8,166 nt of DNA from Nitrospirota bacterium (GCA_016208845.1 JACQXH010000041.1:1-8166), one strand, 5' to 3'. Numbered from the stretch's first letter, positions 1 through 5,054 are shown. Made by a program: numbers and translations. The notes: a model not told the origin generated them from the sequence alone.

Positions 1-581
1 CCGGTCTTTGAATGAACGAACTTCATCCGTTTGGGTTCAAGACCTGATATCTTGAGCAGACCTGTCAGCTCTATCAGCCTGAAAGGATGATAAATGAGAT
101 AGAACTTGCCCGTGTTCTTGAGCAGATAAGATGCAGCAGCTATCAGGTCACTTAAAGTTATCTTTATTTCATGGCGTGCGACCGCGCGTTCTTCGTCAAT
201 GCTCAGAAGTCCTGTGGCTGTTTTTCTGAACGGCGGGTTTGAGAATGCGAAGTCAAATTTATTTGCCGCATAAATTTTCTTTAGATGTTTAATATCATCG
301 TTAACAATCTCGATCCTGTCATCAAGCCTGTTTAGGATTACATTCTCCCTTGCGCATCCGGCAAGGGATTTTTGCAGCTCGACCGAAACTATACGTGCCT
401 TCTTCAATCTCTTTGCGAGGAGTATTGAAATTATACCTGAACCAGCCCCCAATTCAATTCCATAATTAAGATGTTTTGCCGCGATGAAATCTTCAAGCAG
501 GAGGGCATCCACACTGAATCGATAACCCTTCTTGGGCTGACGGATTTGCACATCTTTTATGCTGTCGAGAGTTCGTTCCAT
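1..581 (-). CDS. trmN6: tRNA1(Val) adenine-N6 methyltransferase-like protein (3' end beyond window)
   Basis: Class I SAM-dependent methyltransferase of the TrmN6/YfiC type, which in characterised members methylates N6 of A37 in tRNA1(Val) in the cytoplasm. The visible 193 residues begin MERTLDSIKD. Seen: a family-like N-terminus with GYRFSVDALLLEDF at about 19-32, the SAM-binding glycine loop ELGAGSGI at 43-50, the acidic end of strand beta2 (VSVEL) at about 65-69, and the adenine-N6 catalytic motif SNPPF at 114-118. The family is usually about 240-250 residues, so roughly 50 are missing past the left edge. The start is the ATG at 581; no strong Shine-Dalgarno precedes it. It lies 74 bases downstream of hicA on the same strand and may be partly read from there. 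The methyltransferase class is certain; the exact tRNA substrate is inferred from family resemblance. Confidence 0.88.
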   Translation of the reverse strand, partial: MERTLDSIKDVQIRQPKKGYRFSVDALLLEDFIAAKHLNYGIELGAGSGIISILLAKRLKKARIVSVELQKSLAGCARENVILNRLDDRIEIVNDDIKHLKKIYAANKFDFAFSNPPFRKTATGLLSIDEERAVARHEIKITLSDLIAAASYLLKNTGKFYLIYHPFRLIELTGLLKISGLEPKRMKFVHSKT

Positions 582-655
582 TTCTTAATTTAAGTTACTG
601 GTCAAGGCGACTCGTCAGTCGATACTACTAAACTTTAGACTATCTCCAAGATATT

Positions 656-895
656 TTAGGCTTTTTCTAAAAGTTCAAAAAAACGCTCCCGCGTCATTCC
701 GGCAGTAGTCATATTGGTACGGATATGGGTGACAGGAACAAGTCTGGGGCTGGTTTTTATTACAAGCGGTCTTTTGATCCCCGGTTTTGTCATTATAAGA
801 TGGTCGCCCTTCTGTCTCTGGAGAACAAAACCTTCAAGTTCAAATATTTTTATCAGCGTTGCATAATGGACAGGGGTAATTTTTCTTTCATGCAT
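656..895 (-). CDS. hicA: HicA family toxin (mRNA interferase)
   Basis: Small toxin of the HicA/YcfA family, 79 residues, a dsRBD-like fold that cleaves mRNA and tmRNA when free of HicB. Seen: a KITPVHYATLIKIFE N-terminal helix, the active-site region QKGDHLIM with the presumed catalytic His32 (GDH in place of the more common GSHH), the RPLVI strand, and the C-terminal AGMTRERFFELLEK helix typical of this subtype. Length is normal and the frame is intact, so it is probably functional. It follows hicB with only 5 bases between the hicB stop and this ATG and has no clear ribosome binding site of its own, so translation is probably coupled to hicB. The antitoxin-first order is one of the known hic arrangements. 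A second ATG at 891 is out of frame. Confidence 0.9.
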   Translation of the reverse strand: MHERKITPVHYATLIKIFELEGFVLQRQKGDHLIMTKPGIKRPLVIKTSPRLVPVTHIRTNMTTAGMTRERFFELLEKA

Positions 896-900
896 TTAAT

Positions 901-1164
901 CTAAATGGCGAGGGCGAGGTTTTCTTCTGCAACAGGCATTCTTGACTTCCATGAATTATTGATTTTTAAAAAGCCTGACTCTTCTAATACTTCTTCTAAC
1001 GTCCCCATCTTTTCGCACTCTTCAACAAAAGCCTCGATCGCCTCTTTAACAGATTTTTTTGCATCTTCGATAGTATCGCCAAAACTGGAGACATTAAGTT
1101 CCGGTGACAGCGCAACATAAACATCGTTTTCTTTGAATATCTCAATCCTCATTGATAGTTCCAT
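901..1164 (-). CDS. hicB: HicB family antitoxin (short form, no DNA-binding domain)
   Basis: Antitoxin partner of the adjacent HicA; it should bind and block the toxin. It is 87 residues with the partial RNase H-like HicB fold: strand IEIFKENDVYVALSPELN at about 7-24, then the SSFGDTIEDAKKSVKEAIEAFVEECEKMG helix at about 26-54, and a short tail. The tail (about 70-87) has no recognisable ribbon-helix-helix or HTH domain, unlike many HicB proteins, so direct autoregulation is doubtful unless done by the complex. The ATG at 1164 is chosen over the in-frame ATG at 1152 because AGAGG lies 8 bases upstream of it and nothing comparable precedes the second. An extended -10 promoter sits just upstream. 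Family assignment is secure. Confidence 0.9.
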   Translation of the reverse strand: MELSMRIEIFKENDVYVALSPELNVSSFGDTIEDAKKSVKEAIEAFVEECEKMGTLEEVLEESGFLKINNSWKSRMPVAEENLALAI

Positions 1165-1170
1165 TGCTTT

Positions 1171-1180
1171 AACCTCTGAT
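1171..1180 (-). promoter_or_regulatory. Ribosome binding site of hicB
   Basis: On the minus strand ATCAGAGGTT lies before the ATG at 1164, with AGAGG about 8 bases upstream. This fixes the start at 1164 rather than at the internal methionine codon at 1152. Confidence 0.6.
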
Positions 1181-1184
1181 AGTA

Positions 1185-1193
1185 ATTATATCA
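1185..1193 (-). promoter_or_regulatory. Extended -10 promoter of hicBA
   Basis: Reading the minus strand, TGATATAAT gives a perfect TATAAT hexamer (1190 to 1185) preceded by the TGn extended -10 motif. The start codon at 1164 is about 20 bases downstream, which leaves a short leader containing the AGAGG ribosome binding site. No good -35 hexamer is seen at 16-18 bases, as is common for extended -10 promoters. It lies inside the coding remains of the PIN-like relic, so the promoter has been acquired or exposed within an older gene end. Confidence 0.55.
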
Positions 1194-1244
1194 CAATGTC
1201 CGGTCCTAATGGATGTGTGCGCAATTAGCAAGTCAACTAATTCA

Positions 1245-1713
1245 TCAACGTCCCGCGAGTTCTCGCGAGTTCTTACTGATCTTCTCGGAGCTTGCGGGCA
1301 TTGGTTTCTGCTTGTCTGTGGCATTGGAGTAATCTGTGTCTTTCTCATCTCTTCTGTTTCTTTCCTGTCTCGCCTCCTCCGCTTTCGTTTCGCTTTCAAC
1401 AAGAGAAGTGGCCTCCTCATCTCTGCCCAGTTCCCGTAACATTGGAACCAGACGCTCAAGAACTCCGTCTCTGTCATAGGATAGAGGAGAGGTCATTTTG
1501 TATGCACGGTTATAAAGTTCAATTGCTTTATCCGTATCTTTCAACGTCTGATACTGAATGCCGTCGGGTTTCGGGAGGACGTCATAAAAACGTTTCGCAA
1601 GGTCAAACTGCTCTCTTAGGGATTCCTTGTAGTTATCTCCCGTGAGACCTTTGTAAAGCTCAAAGCTTATCGTCGAGCTCTTCGATGAATTTATCGAGGT
1701 CTGTTTTGTCCAT
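1245..1713 (-). pseudogene. Small TPR-like protein, frame broken (possible +1 recoding)
   Basis: The second gene of a leftward unit starts at the ATG at 1713, one base-step after the TAG of the upstream gene (TAGATG), with GGGGG 8 bases before the ATG as ribosome binding site. The first frame gives MDKTDLDKFIEELDDKL and stops at TGA 1662-1660. The +1 frame continues at once with ELYKGLTGDNYKESLREQ and stays open to a TGA at 1247-1245, giving a composite of about 155 residues. It contains a TPR-like helix pair (DTDKAIELYNRAYK, then RLVPMLRELGRDEEA) and a hydrophilic, charged tail of about 50 residues. The break falls exactly on CTT TGA, the heptamer core of the prfB +1 frameshift site, but without a strong upstream Shine-Dalgarno-like stimulator. 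Either a one-base indel or recoding explains it. The function is not recognised. Confidence 0.6.
1254..1273. repeat. Perfect 10-bp tandem repeat at the end of the TPR-like gene
   Basis: The decamer cgcgagttct occurs twice back to back and includes palindromic ctcgcgag. It lies in the last codons of the TPR-like gene, at the junction with the PIN-like relic. It may mark a slippage or joining event. Confidence 0.6.
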
Positions 1714-2934
1714 CTATTTCACCCCCAAATCTCTGTTGAGCGCTTCAGCAACGAACCTGACATGTGAAGTCTGCGCCAGCTTGCGTATCCGGTCGCGCGT
1801 CTCCTGAGCGCTTCCGGCATTTGCGGCGGCTTCCATCGTATGCCGGTAGGCAGCCCAAATATCCACAGCAGTAATTTCGTAACCATACCCCTCACACAGC
1901 CATCTGAGCGCCGCCATCCCCGCCTCCACTGCAAACGCAGGATGCTCAGATGCGGCTTCTTTGGAAGCCCGTGTTAATGTCCTCGGGTCACAGGGTGTCT
2001 TGTTTGCCAGCGTTATCGCCTCGTCGTACAGGCCTGCAGATTTCGCTGAGGCAAACCACTTGCCTTCTTCTCCGGGTGTGCTTTCAACCAGATCGCTAAG
2101 TATCTCAGATGAGGTCTTCCGGGGATATTTTTTCGCAATGGCCCGAAAGGTAGACAGATGCGAAGTTCCGCGATTGGCGGCGATTGCATAGCGGGTGTAT
2201 GCTTCATCGCTCATGCCGCTTGCAAGGAGAATCTCTTCGCATGTCTCGGCAATTGCGCCCAGGGGATCGTTAATGCCGGGATTGCTCTCTGCGTAGCGGA
2301 TAGCCTCCGCATTTCTGCCTATTGCGCTCAGTGCCCTTACTCCCCATTTTCTGTAATGCCAGTACTTGTATGGCGAGAGTTCGAGCAGGGCAAGGACTTC
2401 CTCATTCCGTCCAGCCCTGATAAGAACGCTCAAGCATGCAATTGTGCCATTGAAATGAACGTAATGCCCCGAAGAAGTATTCCTCCATATCATCTTTACC
2501 CTTTCTATAAATGAATCTGCCCATCGTGACGCTCGTTCAGGGGTTGCGCAGAGTTTTCCCCAGTTTTCTGGCAATAGCTCGATATAAGGGATATCGTCTT
2601 CCTCTACCGCTTGCCAGAGGCGATCCAGCCATTTGTCCCGGGTGGAATCGTCTGCAGGAGCACTTGATATAATCGAAGCAAGGACATCGATGGCATTATT
2701 CACCGCCGTGCCAATCGCACCCGAGGAGCTATCGACGCGCGCCAATGCAGGAGATACCTTTTCCAGAAAGAGCACGGCGCCATCGGCAGCCAGGACAGGA
2801 TCCTTACGCGCCGTTTTCTTTATCTCGGCCACAGCCTCTTTTATACGGGCCACTGCCGGCTGTGAACGCCATCCAAAAGCATTACGCCGGAAGCGTGACG
2901 CAAAACCCCATTTGTGAGCAGTAGGTGAAGTCAT
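1714..2934 (-). CDS. Conserved hypothetical protein, all-helical repeat (DUF6880-like)
   Basis: A protein of 406 residues from the ATG at 2934; a TTG at 2949 would add five residues (MNVKK) but neither start has a good ribosome binding site, and the ATG gives the more natural basic start MTSPTAHKWGFASRFRRNAFGW. The rest is almost entirely helical with TPR/solenoid-like spacing: KDPVLAADGAVLFLEKVSPA (about 45-65), DSSSGAIGTAVNNAIDVL, then RWADSFIERVKMIW, EEVLALLELSPYKYWHYRKW and AALRWLCEGYGYEITAVDIW. There is no signal peptide or membrane segment, so it should be cytoplasmic. The VDSSSG segment recalls uncharacterised proteins of the DUF6880 type, from memory only. It overlaps in organisation with the small TPR-like gene downstream (TAGATG junction), so the two are probably co-translated and may interact. 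The function is unknown. Confidence 0.8.
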   Translation of the reverse strand: MTSPTAHKWGFASRFRRNAFGWRSQPAVARIKEAVAEIKKTARKDPVLAADGAVLFLEKVSPALARVDSSSGAIGTAVNNAIDVLASIISSAPADDSTRDKWLDRLWQAVEEDDIPYIELLPENWGKLCATPERASRWADSFIERVKMIWRNTSSGHYVHFNGTIACLSVLIRAGRNEEVLALLELSPYKYWHYRKWGVRALSAIGRNAEAIRYAESNPGINDPLGAIAETCEEILLASGMSDEAYTRYAIAANRGTSHLSTFRAIAKKYPRKTSSEILSDLVESTPGEEGKWFASAKSAGLYDEAITLANKTPCDPRTLTRASKEAASEHPAFAVEAGMAALRWLCEGYGYEITAVDIWAAYRHTMEAAANAGSAQETRDRIRKLAQTSHVRFVAEALNRDLGVK

Positions 2935-3003
2935 TTTTTTTACATTCAATTTTAACCAAAGAAGGTCACCGATGTCATTTTATTCAGCAAACAAACGTAT
3001 CAT

Positions 3004-3042
3004 AAAAAAAAGGACTCATGTGGCGCAACCATTTACTGAGTC
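3004..3042 (-). terminator. Hairpin followed by T8 on the minus strand
   Basis: On the minus strand GACTCA (3042-3037) pairs with TGAGTC (3018-3013), with an inner TGG/CCA pairing in the loop, and is followed by C and eight T. This has the form of a weak intrinsic terminator for leftward transcription. No leftward gene lies upstream of it, so it would act as a barrier in front of the 406-residue gene. The T tract runs straight into a TATGAT sequence that could be a -10. Confidence 0.4.
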
Positions 3043-3089
3043 TGCACAATAATTAAAGGGCGCATGGAATTTCCTGTACGTCCTTTTTT
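3006..3089. repeat. 84-bp segment with 10-bp perfect inverted terminal repeats
   Basis: aaaaaaggac at 3006-3015 is matched by gtcctttttt at 3080-3089. The interior is not otherwise palindromic but holds two separate hairpins. No target-site duplication is clear on either side. It could be a MITE-like remnant or simply two terminators back to back. Confidence 0.4.
3055..3089 (+). terminator. Imperfect hairpin followed by T6 on the plus strand
   Basis: aaagggcg-c-atgg (3055-3067) pairs with cctgtacgtccttt (3074-3086 region) through twelve pairs, including G-T pairs and one mismatch, around a six-base loop, and it is followed by T to 3089. This looks like an intrinsic terminator for rightward reading. 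Together with the opposite hairpin at 3004-3042 it would insulate the leftward and rightward gene groups. Confidence 0.4.
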
Positions 3090-3135
3090 GTTTGGAGAGT
3101 TTAGGGAAAACAGATATGCTTGCTTTTGCACTTGA

Positions 3136-3690
3136 ATCGGCCTGCTGACCCATTTTACACCAAGGCAGGAAATCGAAGATATTTTTAAGACTAAATTGCC
3201 AGCGGTGGACACGCAGAAGGTTTTCAAAAACACTTACGATTTCCGTCCGTTTATAGAACTTCACCCTGAGAAAAGCGAAAAGGCCCTGGAAAACAAGATA
3301 CTGGAAAGCTTTGAGATGTTTCTGCGCGAGTTAGGTGAAGATTTCAGCATCTTAGGACGGCAGGTTCCGCTTAAAATAGACGGTGAGACGCACTATATTG
3401 ACATCGTTTTATATCATCGCGGCATTCCCTGCATGGTGCCTGTTGACCTCAAAATCGGTAAGTTGGATAGCCGTGACATTGGCCAGATGAATAAATATGT
3501 CGGCTATTATCGGCGCAATAAACAGTATACGCATGAAAAGGAAACGATCGGGCTTATTATTTGCCGTGAGGCTGGACGAGAAGAAATTACCTACGCACTG
3601 GACGGATTGGAAGAAAAGATATTTGTTGCCAAGTATAAGGTAAAACTGCCAAGCAACGAGAGAATAAAGAGAGCGCTAAAAAAATTATGA
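3136..3690 (+). pseudogene. YhcG/DUF1016 C-terminal PD-(D/E)XK nuclease domain, N-terminally truncated
   Basis: The open frame after a TGA at 3133 encodes only the C-terminal nuclease half of a YhcG (DUF1016) protein, whose full length is about 340-370 residues. Homology appears to begin near IFKTKLPAVDTQKVFKNTYDF. Counting from the TTG at 3196 (no ATG precedes the domain): LENKILESFEMFLRELG at 31-47 with the helix acidic residue, GRQVPLKIDGETHYIDIVLYH at 54-74 with the first catalytic Asp69, and VPVDLKIGKL at 81-90 carrying D84-x-K86, where the family normally has ELK. GQMNKYVGYY and IGLIICRE follow as expected. YhcG proteins are nuclease-fold proteins found with restriction and defence loci. 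There is no ribosome binding site and no N-terminal DUF1016 domain, so this is either a remnant or an orphan domain of about 160 residues. The family call is firm; activity is doubtful. Confidence 0.8.
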
Positions 3691-3718
3691 AATATTGCAC
3701 ACGCTGTGTGCAATATTT
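3690..3718 (+). terminator. Perfect 13-bp hairpin at the stop of the YhcG-like gene
   Basis: AAATATTGCACAC and GTGTGCAATATTT are exact reverse complements around the 3-base loop gct, and the first base belongs to the TGA stop codon. The position suggests a transcription end or an RNA 3' stabiliser. The stem is AT-rich at its base and is followed by attt rather than a long T run, so an operator for the recombinase fragment downstream is an alternative. Confidence 0.55.
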
Positions 3719-3753
3719 ATTTGCGAATCCCTCCGGGCTTCTATACAACCAAC

Positions 3754-3906
3754 ATGATTAAAAAATACAAATCCGTTGCAGTCTATGCCAGGGTATCAAC
3801 CGACAGGCAGAAAGTTGATATGCAGCTGCAAGAACTCAACGACTTTATTAAACGCTCCGGATGGAAGCTTTATAAGCAATATCACTACTGTCCAGCATTG
3901 CTATAG
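3754..3906 (+). pseudogene. Serine recombinase (resolvase) 5' fragment, copy 1
   Basis: Fifty codons from the ATG at 3754 to a TAG at 3904. The start MIKKYKSVAVYARVSTDRQ is the N-terminus of a serine resolvase/invertase catalytic domain, with Arg13 and the nucleophile Ser15 in ARVS, followed by KVDMQLQELNDFIKRSGWKLYK. Homology stops at about codon 41 (near base 3876). The remaining residues, QYHYCPALL, do not fit the family, whose catalytic domain alone is about 130-140 residues. The break is directly in front of the XRE operator, and the TAG lies inside that palindrome. A second copy of the same 5' region lies on the other side of the XRE-nucleotidyltransferase pair. It cannot be active as a recombinase. 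Confidence 0.8.
3781..3875 (+). repeat. Direct repeat, copy 1 (partner at 4777-4870)
   Basis: This 95-base stretch of the recombinase 5' region matches 4777-4870 at about 84 positions by hand alignment, with 11 substitutions and one gap. The two copies bracket the XRE-nucleotidyltransferase module in the same orientation. Confidence 0.85.
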
Positions 3907-3930
3907 TGTACCATATTGTGGTACACTATA
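3902..3930. promoter_or_regulatory. Perfect palindromic operator before the XRE gene
   Basis: TATAGTGTACC (3902-3912) and GGTACACTATA (3920-3930) are exact 11-bp inverted repeats separated by 7 bases. The right arm ends 5 bases before the XRE start codon. TATAGT in the left arm can serve as a -10 and TATATT at 3927-3932 as another, so a bound protein would cover the promoter. This is the layout expected for an operator bound by the product of the first gene. Confidence 0.7.
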
Positions 3931-3935
3931 TTTGT

Positions 3936-4310
3936 ATGAGAATATCACTCGAAGCAATTAAAGATAAATGTCGTCAGCAGAAGATTACGCTCTCAGAACT
4001 GCTTAAGCAGGCAGAGGTAAGCCGCAATGCGTTTTATACATTAGCGCGTGAGGATTCTGTCTTGCCTAAATCTGTCAGAGCTATCGCGAAAAGACTGAAT
4101 ATATCTCCTTCAGAATTTCTTACCGAAGACAATAAAGAGATGGAAAAGATGAAGCTTTTACTGAAAAAAGTTGACGATATTGCCGGGAGATACAAAAATA
4201 TTGATCGGGACAATATAAGGCATACGTTATTATTAATGCGCGAACCGCCACTTGAACGTTTAAGGAGGGCCTTGACCCGTGGTCAAAAACCTTATATTCA
4301 CCAAAAATGA
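3936..4310 (+). CDS. XRE-type helix-turn-helix regulator, likely antitoxin or autorepressor of the pair
   Basis: A protein of 124 residues from the ATG at 3936. A GTG at 3906 in the same frame would place coding sequence across the operator palindrome and is unlikely; there is no strong ribosome binding site for the ATG. Residues about 4-62 form an XRE/Cro-like domain: ITLSELLKQAEV, then SRNAFYTLARED as turn and recognition helix, then LPKSVRAIAKRLNISPSEFL. A linker rich in Lys and Glu follows (65-90). The end, RHTLLLMREPPLERLRRALTRG, resembles the tail of HTH proteins encoded just before nucleotidyltransferases, where PP-ERLRRAL recurs. The last 32 bases overlap the next gene. It is inferred to bind the upstream palindrome and repress its own operon, perhaps neutralising the partner. 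Confidence 0.85.
   Translation: MRISLEAIKDKCRQQKITLSELLKQAEVSRNAFYTLAREDSVLPKSVRAIAKRLNISPSEFLTEDNKEMEKMKLLLKKVDDIAGRYKNIDRDNIRHTLLLMREPPLERLRRALTRGQKPYIHQK
4262..4269 (+). promoter_or_regulatory. Strong Shine-Dalgarno of the nucleotidyltransferase gene
   Basis: AAGGAGGG inside the end of the XRE gene lies 9 bases before the GTG at 4279. It decides that GTG as the start and lets the second gene be translated independently. Confidence 0.75.
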
Positions 4311-4746
4311 AATTCGCTTTCTGCGAGAATTAGTCCGCCATAAGGTTGATTTCATGATTATCGGCCTATCAGCGGCCGCTTTACAAGGTGCGCCGGTTGT
4401 TACTCAGGATATTGATCTTTGGTTTGCAGATTTAGCCAATCCTCAGTTAGCTAAAGCCTTAATAAAAGTAAAATCCATTTATGTCCCTCCTATGGGAAAC
4501 AACCCTCCTGTGTTCGCCGGAGACGACGTTAAACTTTTTGATATTGTAACTCACGTACATGGTTTAGGCGAATATGCCGGGATCAAAAAACAGGCAATAA
4601 AAATATCTCTGGATAATTTTAAAGTGCAGGTACTGCCGCTTGAGTTGATTATTAAAAGCAAACAGGCGGCTGGCCGTGCAAAAGATAAACTCGTGCTGCC
4701 TGTGCTAAAAGATGTGTTGAAGACAATTAAATCAGAAAAGCAATAA
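4279..4746 (+). CDS. Nucleotidyltransferase-fold protein (MNT-like partner of the XRE protein)
   Basis: A protein of 155 residues from the GTG at 4279, which has a strong AAGGAGGG 9 bases upstream, and overlapping the XRE gene by 32 bases. It has the minimal nucleotidyltransferase signature of the DNA polymerase beta superfamily: FMIIGLSAAALQGA at about 25-38 for the glycine motif, TQDIDLWF at 42-49 with metal ligands D44 and D46, and a third acidic candidate D88 in KLFDIVTHVHG. The C-terminal LELIIKSKQAAGRAKDKLVLPVL (about 121-143) matches the helix bearing the K-x5-GR-x-KD pattern of AbiEii/DUF6036-like enzymes. The glycine motif is GLS rather than GG or GS. Related enzymes in toxin-antitoxin systems transfer nucleotides to tRNA or to proteins; the substrate here is unknown. 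All key acids are present, so it is likely active. Confidence 0.82.
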   Translation: MVKNLIFTKNEIRFLRELVRHKVDFMIIGLSAAALQGAPVVTQDIDLWFADLANPQLAKALIKVKSIYVPPMGNNPPVFAGDDVKLFDIVTHVHGLGEYAGIKKQAIKISLDNFKVQVLPLELIIKSKQAAGRAKDKLVLPVLKDVLKTIKSEKQ

Positions 4747-4773
4747 ATCTGAATCTCGCCAGATACCTTACAT

Positions 4774-4946
4774 GCCGTCTATGCCAGGGTATCGACCGAC
4801 AAGCAAAAGTTGATATGCAACTGCAGGATCTCAGCGTTTTTATAAAACGCTCCAGATGGAAGCTTTATAAACGATAGATAGATCACGGATGCACCGGCGC
4901 AAATACAAAACGTCCGGACTTTTCTAAAATAATGATTTATGCCAGA
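4774..4946 (+). pseudogene. Serine recombinase (resolvase) 5' fragment, copy 2, degenerate
   Basis: Without a start codon, the frame at 4774 reads AVYARVSTDKQK with the catalytic Ser. A one-base deletion at about 4808 relative to copy 1 then shifts the frame; the next frame gives VDMQLQDLSVFIKRSRWKLYKR, a TAG stop, then IDHGCTGANTKRPDFSKIM to about 4946. The part after the stop is the conserved YIDHGxTGANTKRPDF segment of resolvases, which copy 1 lacks. Homology then ends and the rest of the gene is missing. This fills most of the 321 bases between the nucleotidyltransferase and glgB; apart from it that gap holds only AT-rich DNA with promoter-like hexamers. Confidence 0.78.
4777..4870 (+). 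repeat. Direct repeat, copy 2 (partner at 3781-3875)
   Basis: Matches copy 1 over 94 bases with about 11 substitutions and one single-base deletion. Recombination between the two copies would remove 996 bases containing the whole XRE-nucleotidyltransferase module. Confidence 0.85.
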
Positions 4947-5015
4947 CCAACGGCAGTTCGATATTCTGATTGCCTGGATATTGTTATTAGAATCTTTAAC
5001 TTATTCACTTTGTTA

Positions 5016-5044
5016 TATAATTTCAAGGCGATTTGGTATATAAT
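5016..5044 (+). promoter_or_regulatory. Candidate -10 elements upstream of glgB
   Basis: Two perfect TATAAT hexamers lie at 5016-5021 and 5039-5044, each within the repeated string tatataattt, in a strongly AT-rich stretch before the glgB start. Neither has a convincing -35 hexamer at the usual distance, so which one is used is unclear; the first leaves a more normal leader. Confidence 0.4.
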
Positions 5045-5054
5045 TTAGGTGGAT

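Larger units (their letters stand above)
1169..1255 (-). pseudogene. Relic resembling the C-terminus of a PIN-domain (VapC-like) toxin
   Basis: In the minus frame ending at 1169 the translation reads RDVDELVDLLIAHTSIRTGH and continues CDIITIRG to the stop. The VDLLIAHTSIRTGH segment strongly resembles the last conserved helix of VapC/PIN toxins, where an acidic residue is followed by LLIA and then a helix ending in a glycine. The usual following strand with TxDxDF is absent, and no PIN N-terminus lies upstream because that DNA encodes the end of the TPR-like gene in another frame. So only about 28 codons remain, wedged between that gene and hicB. The identification rests on a short match read by eye and could be coincidence. 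Confidence 0.4.

Noticed and set aside
607..622. A small hairpin cgact/agtcg between hicA and the methyltransferase gene
   Set aside because: The stem is 5 pairs with no T tract on either strand, too weak to call a terminator.
1169..1477. A 102-residue minus-strand open frame
   Set aside because: Its first two thirds overlap the better-supported TPR-like frame and translate to Arg/Lys-rich low-complexity sequence. Only the last 28 codons look protein-like, reported as the PIN relic.
1292..1645. A plus-strand open frame of 117 residues
   Set aside because: It is antisense to the TPR-like gene, rich in Cys, His and Leu without motifs, and has no ribosome binding site.
2158..2514. A plus-strand open frame of 118 residues
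   Set aside because: It is antisense to the well-supported 406-residue gene and Cys/Ala-rich in a way typical of shadow frames.
3016..3264. A minus-strand open frame of 82 residues
   Set aside because: It runs antisense into the YhcG-like domain and through the hairpin region, with no recognised domain.
3906..3935. A GTG start 30 bases upstream for the XRE gene
   Set aside because: It would add ten unrelated residues encoded by the operator palindrome; the ATG at 3936 gives a normal XRE N-terminus.
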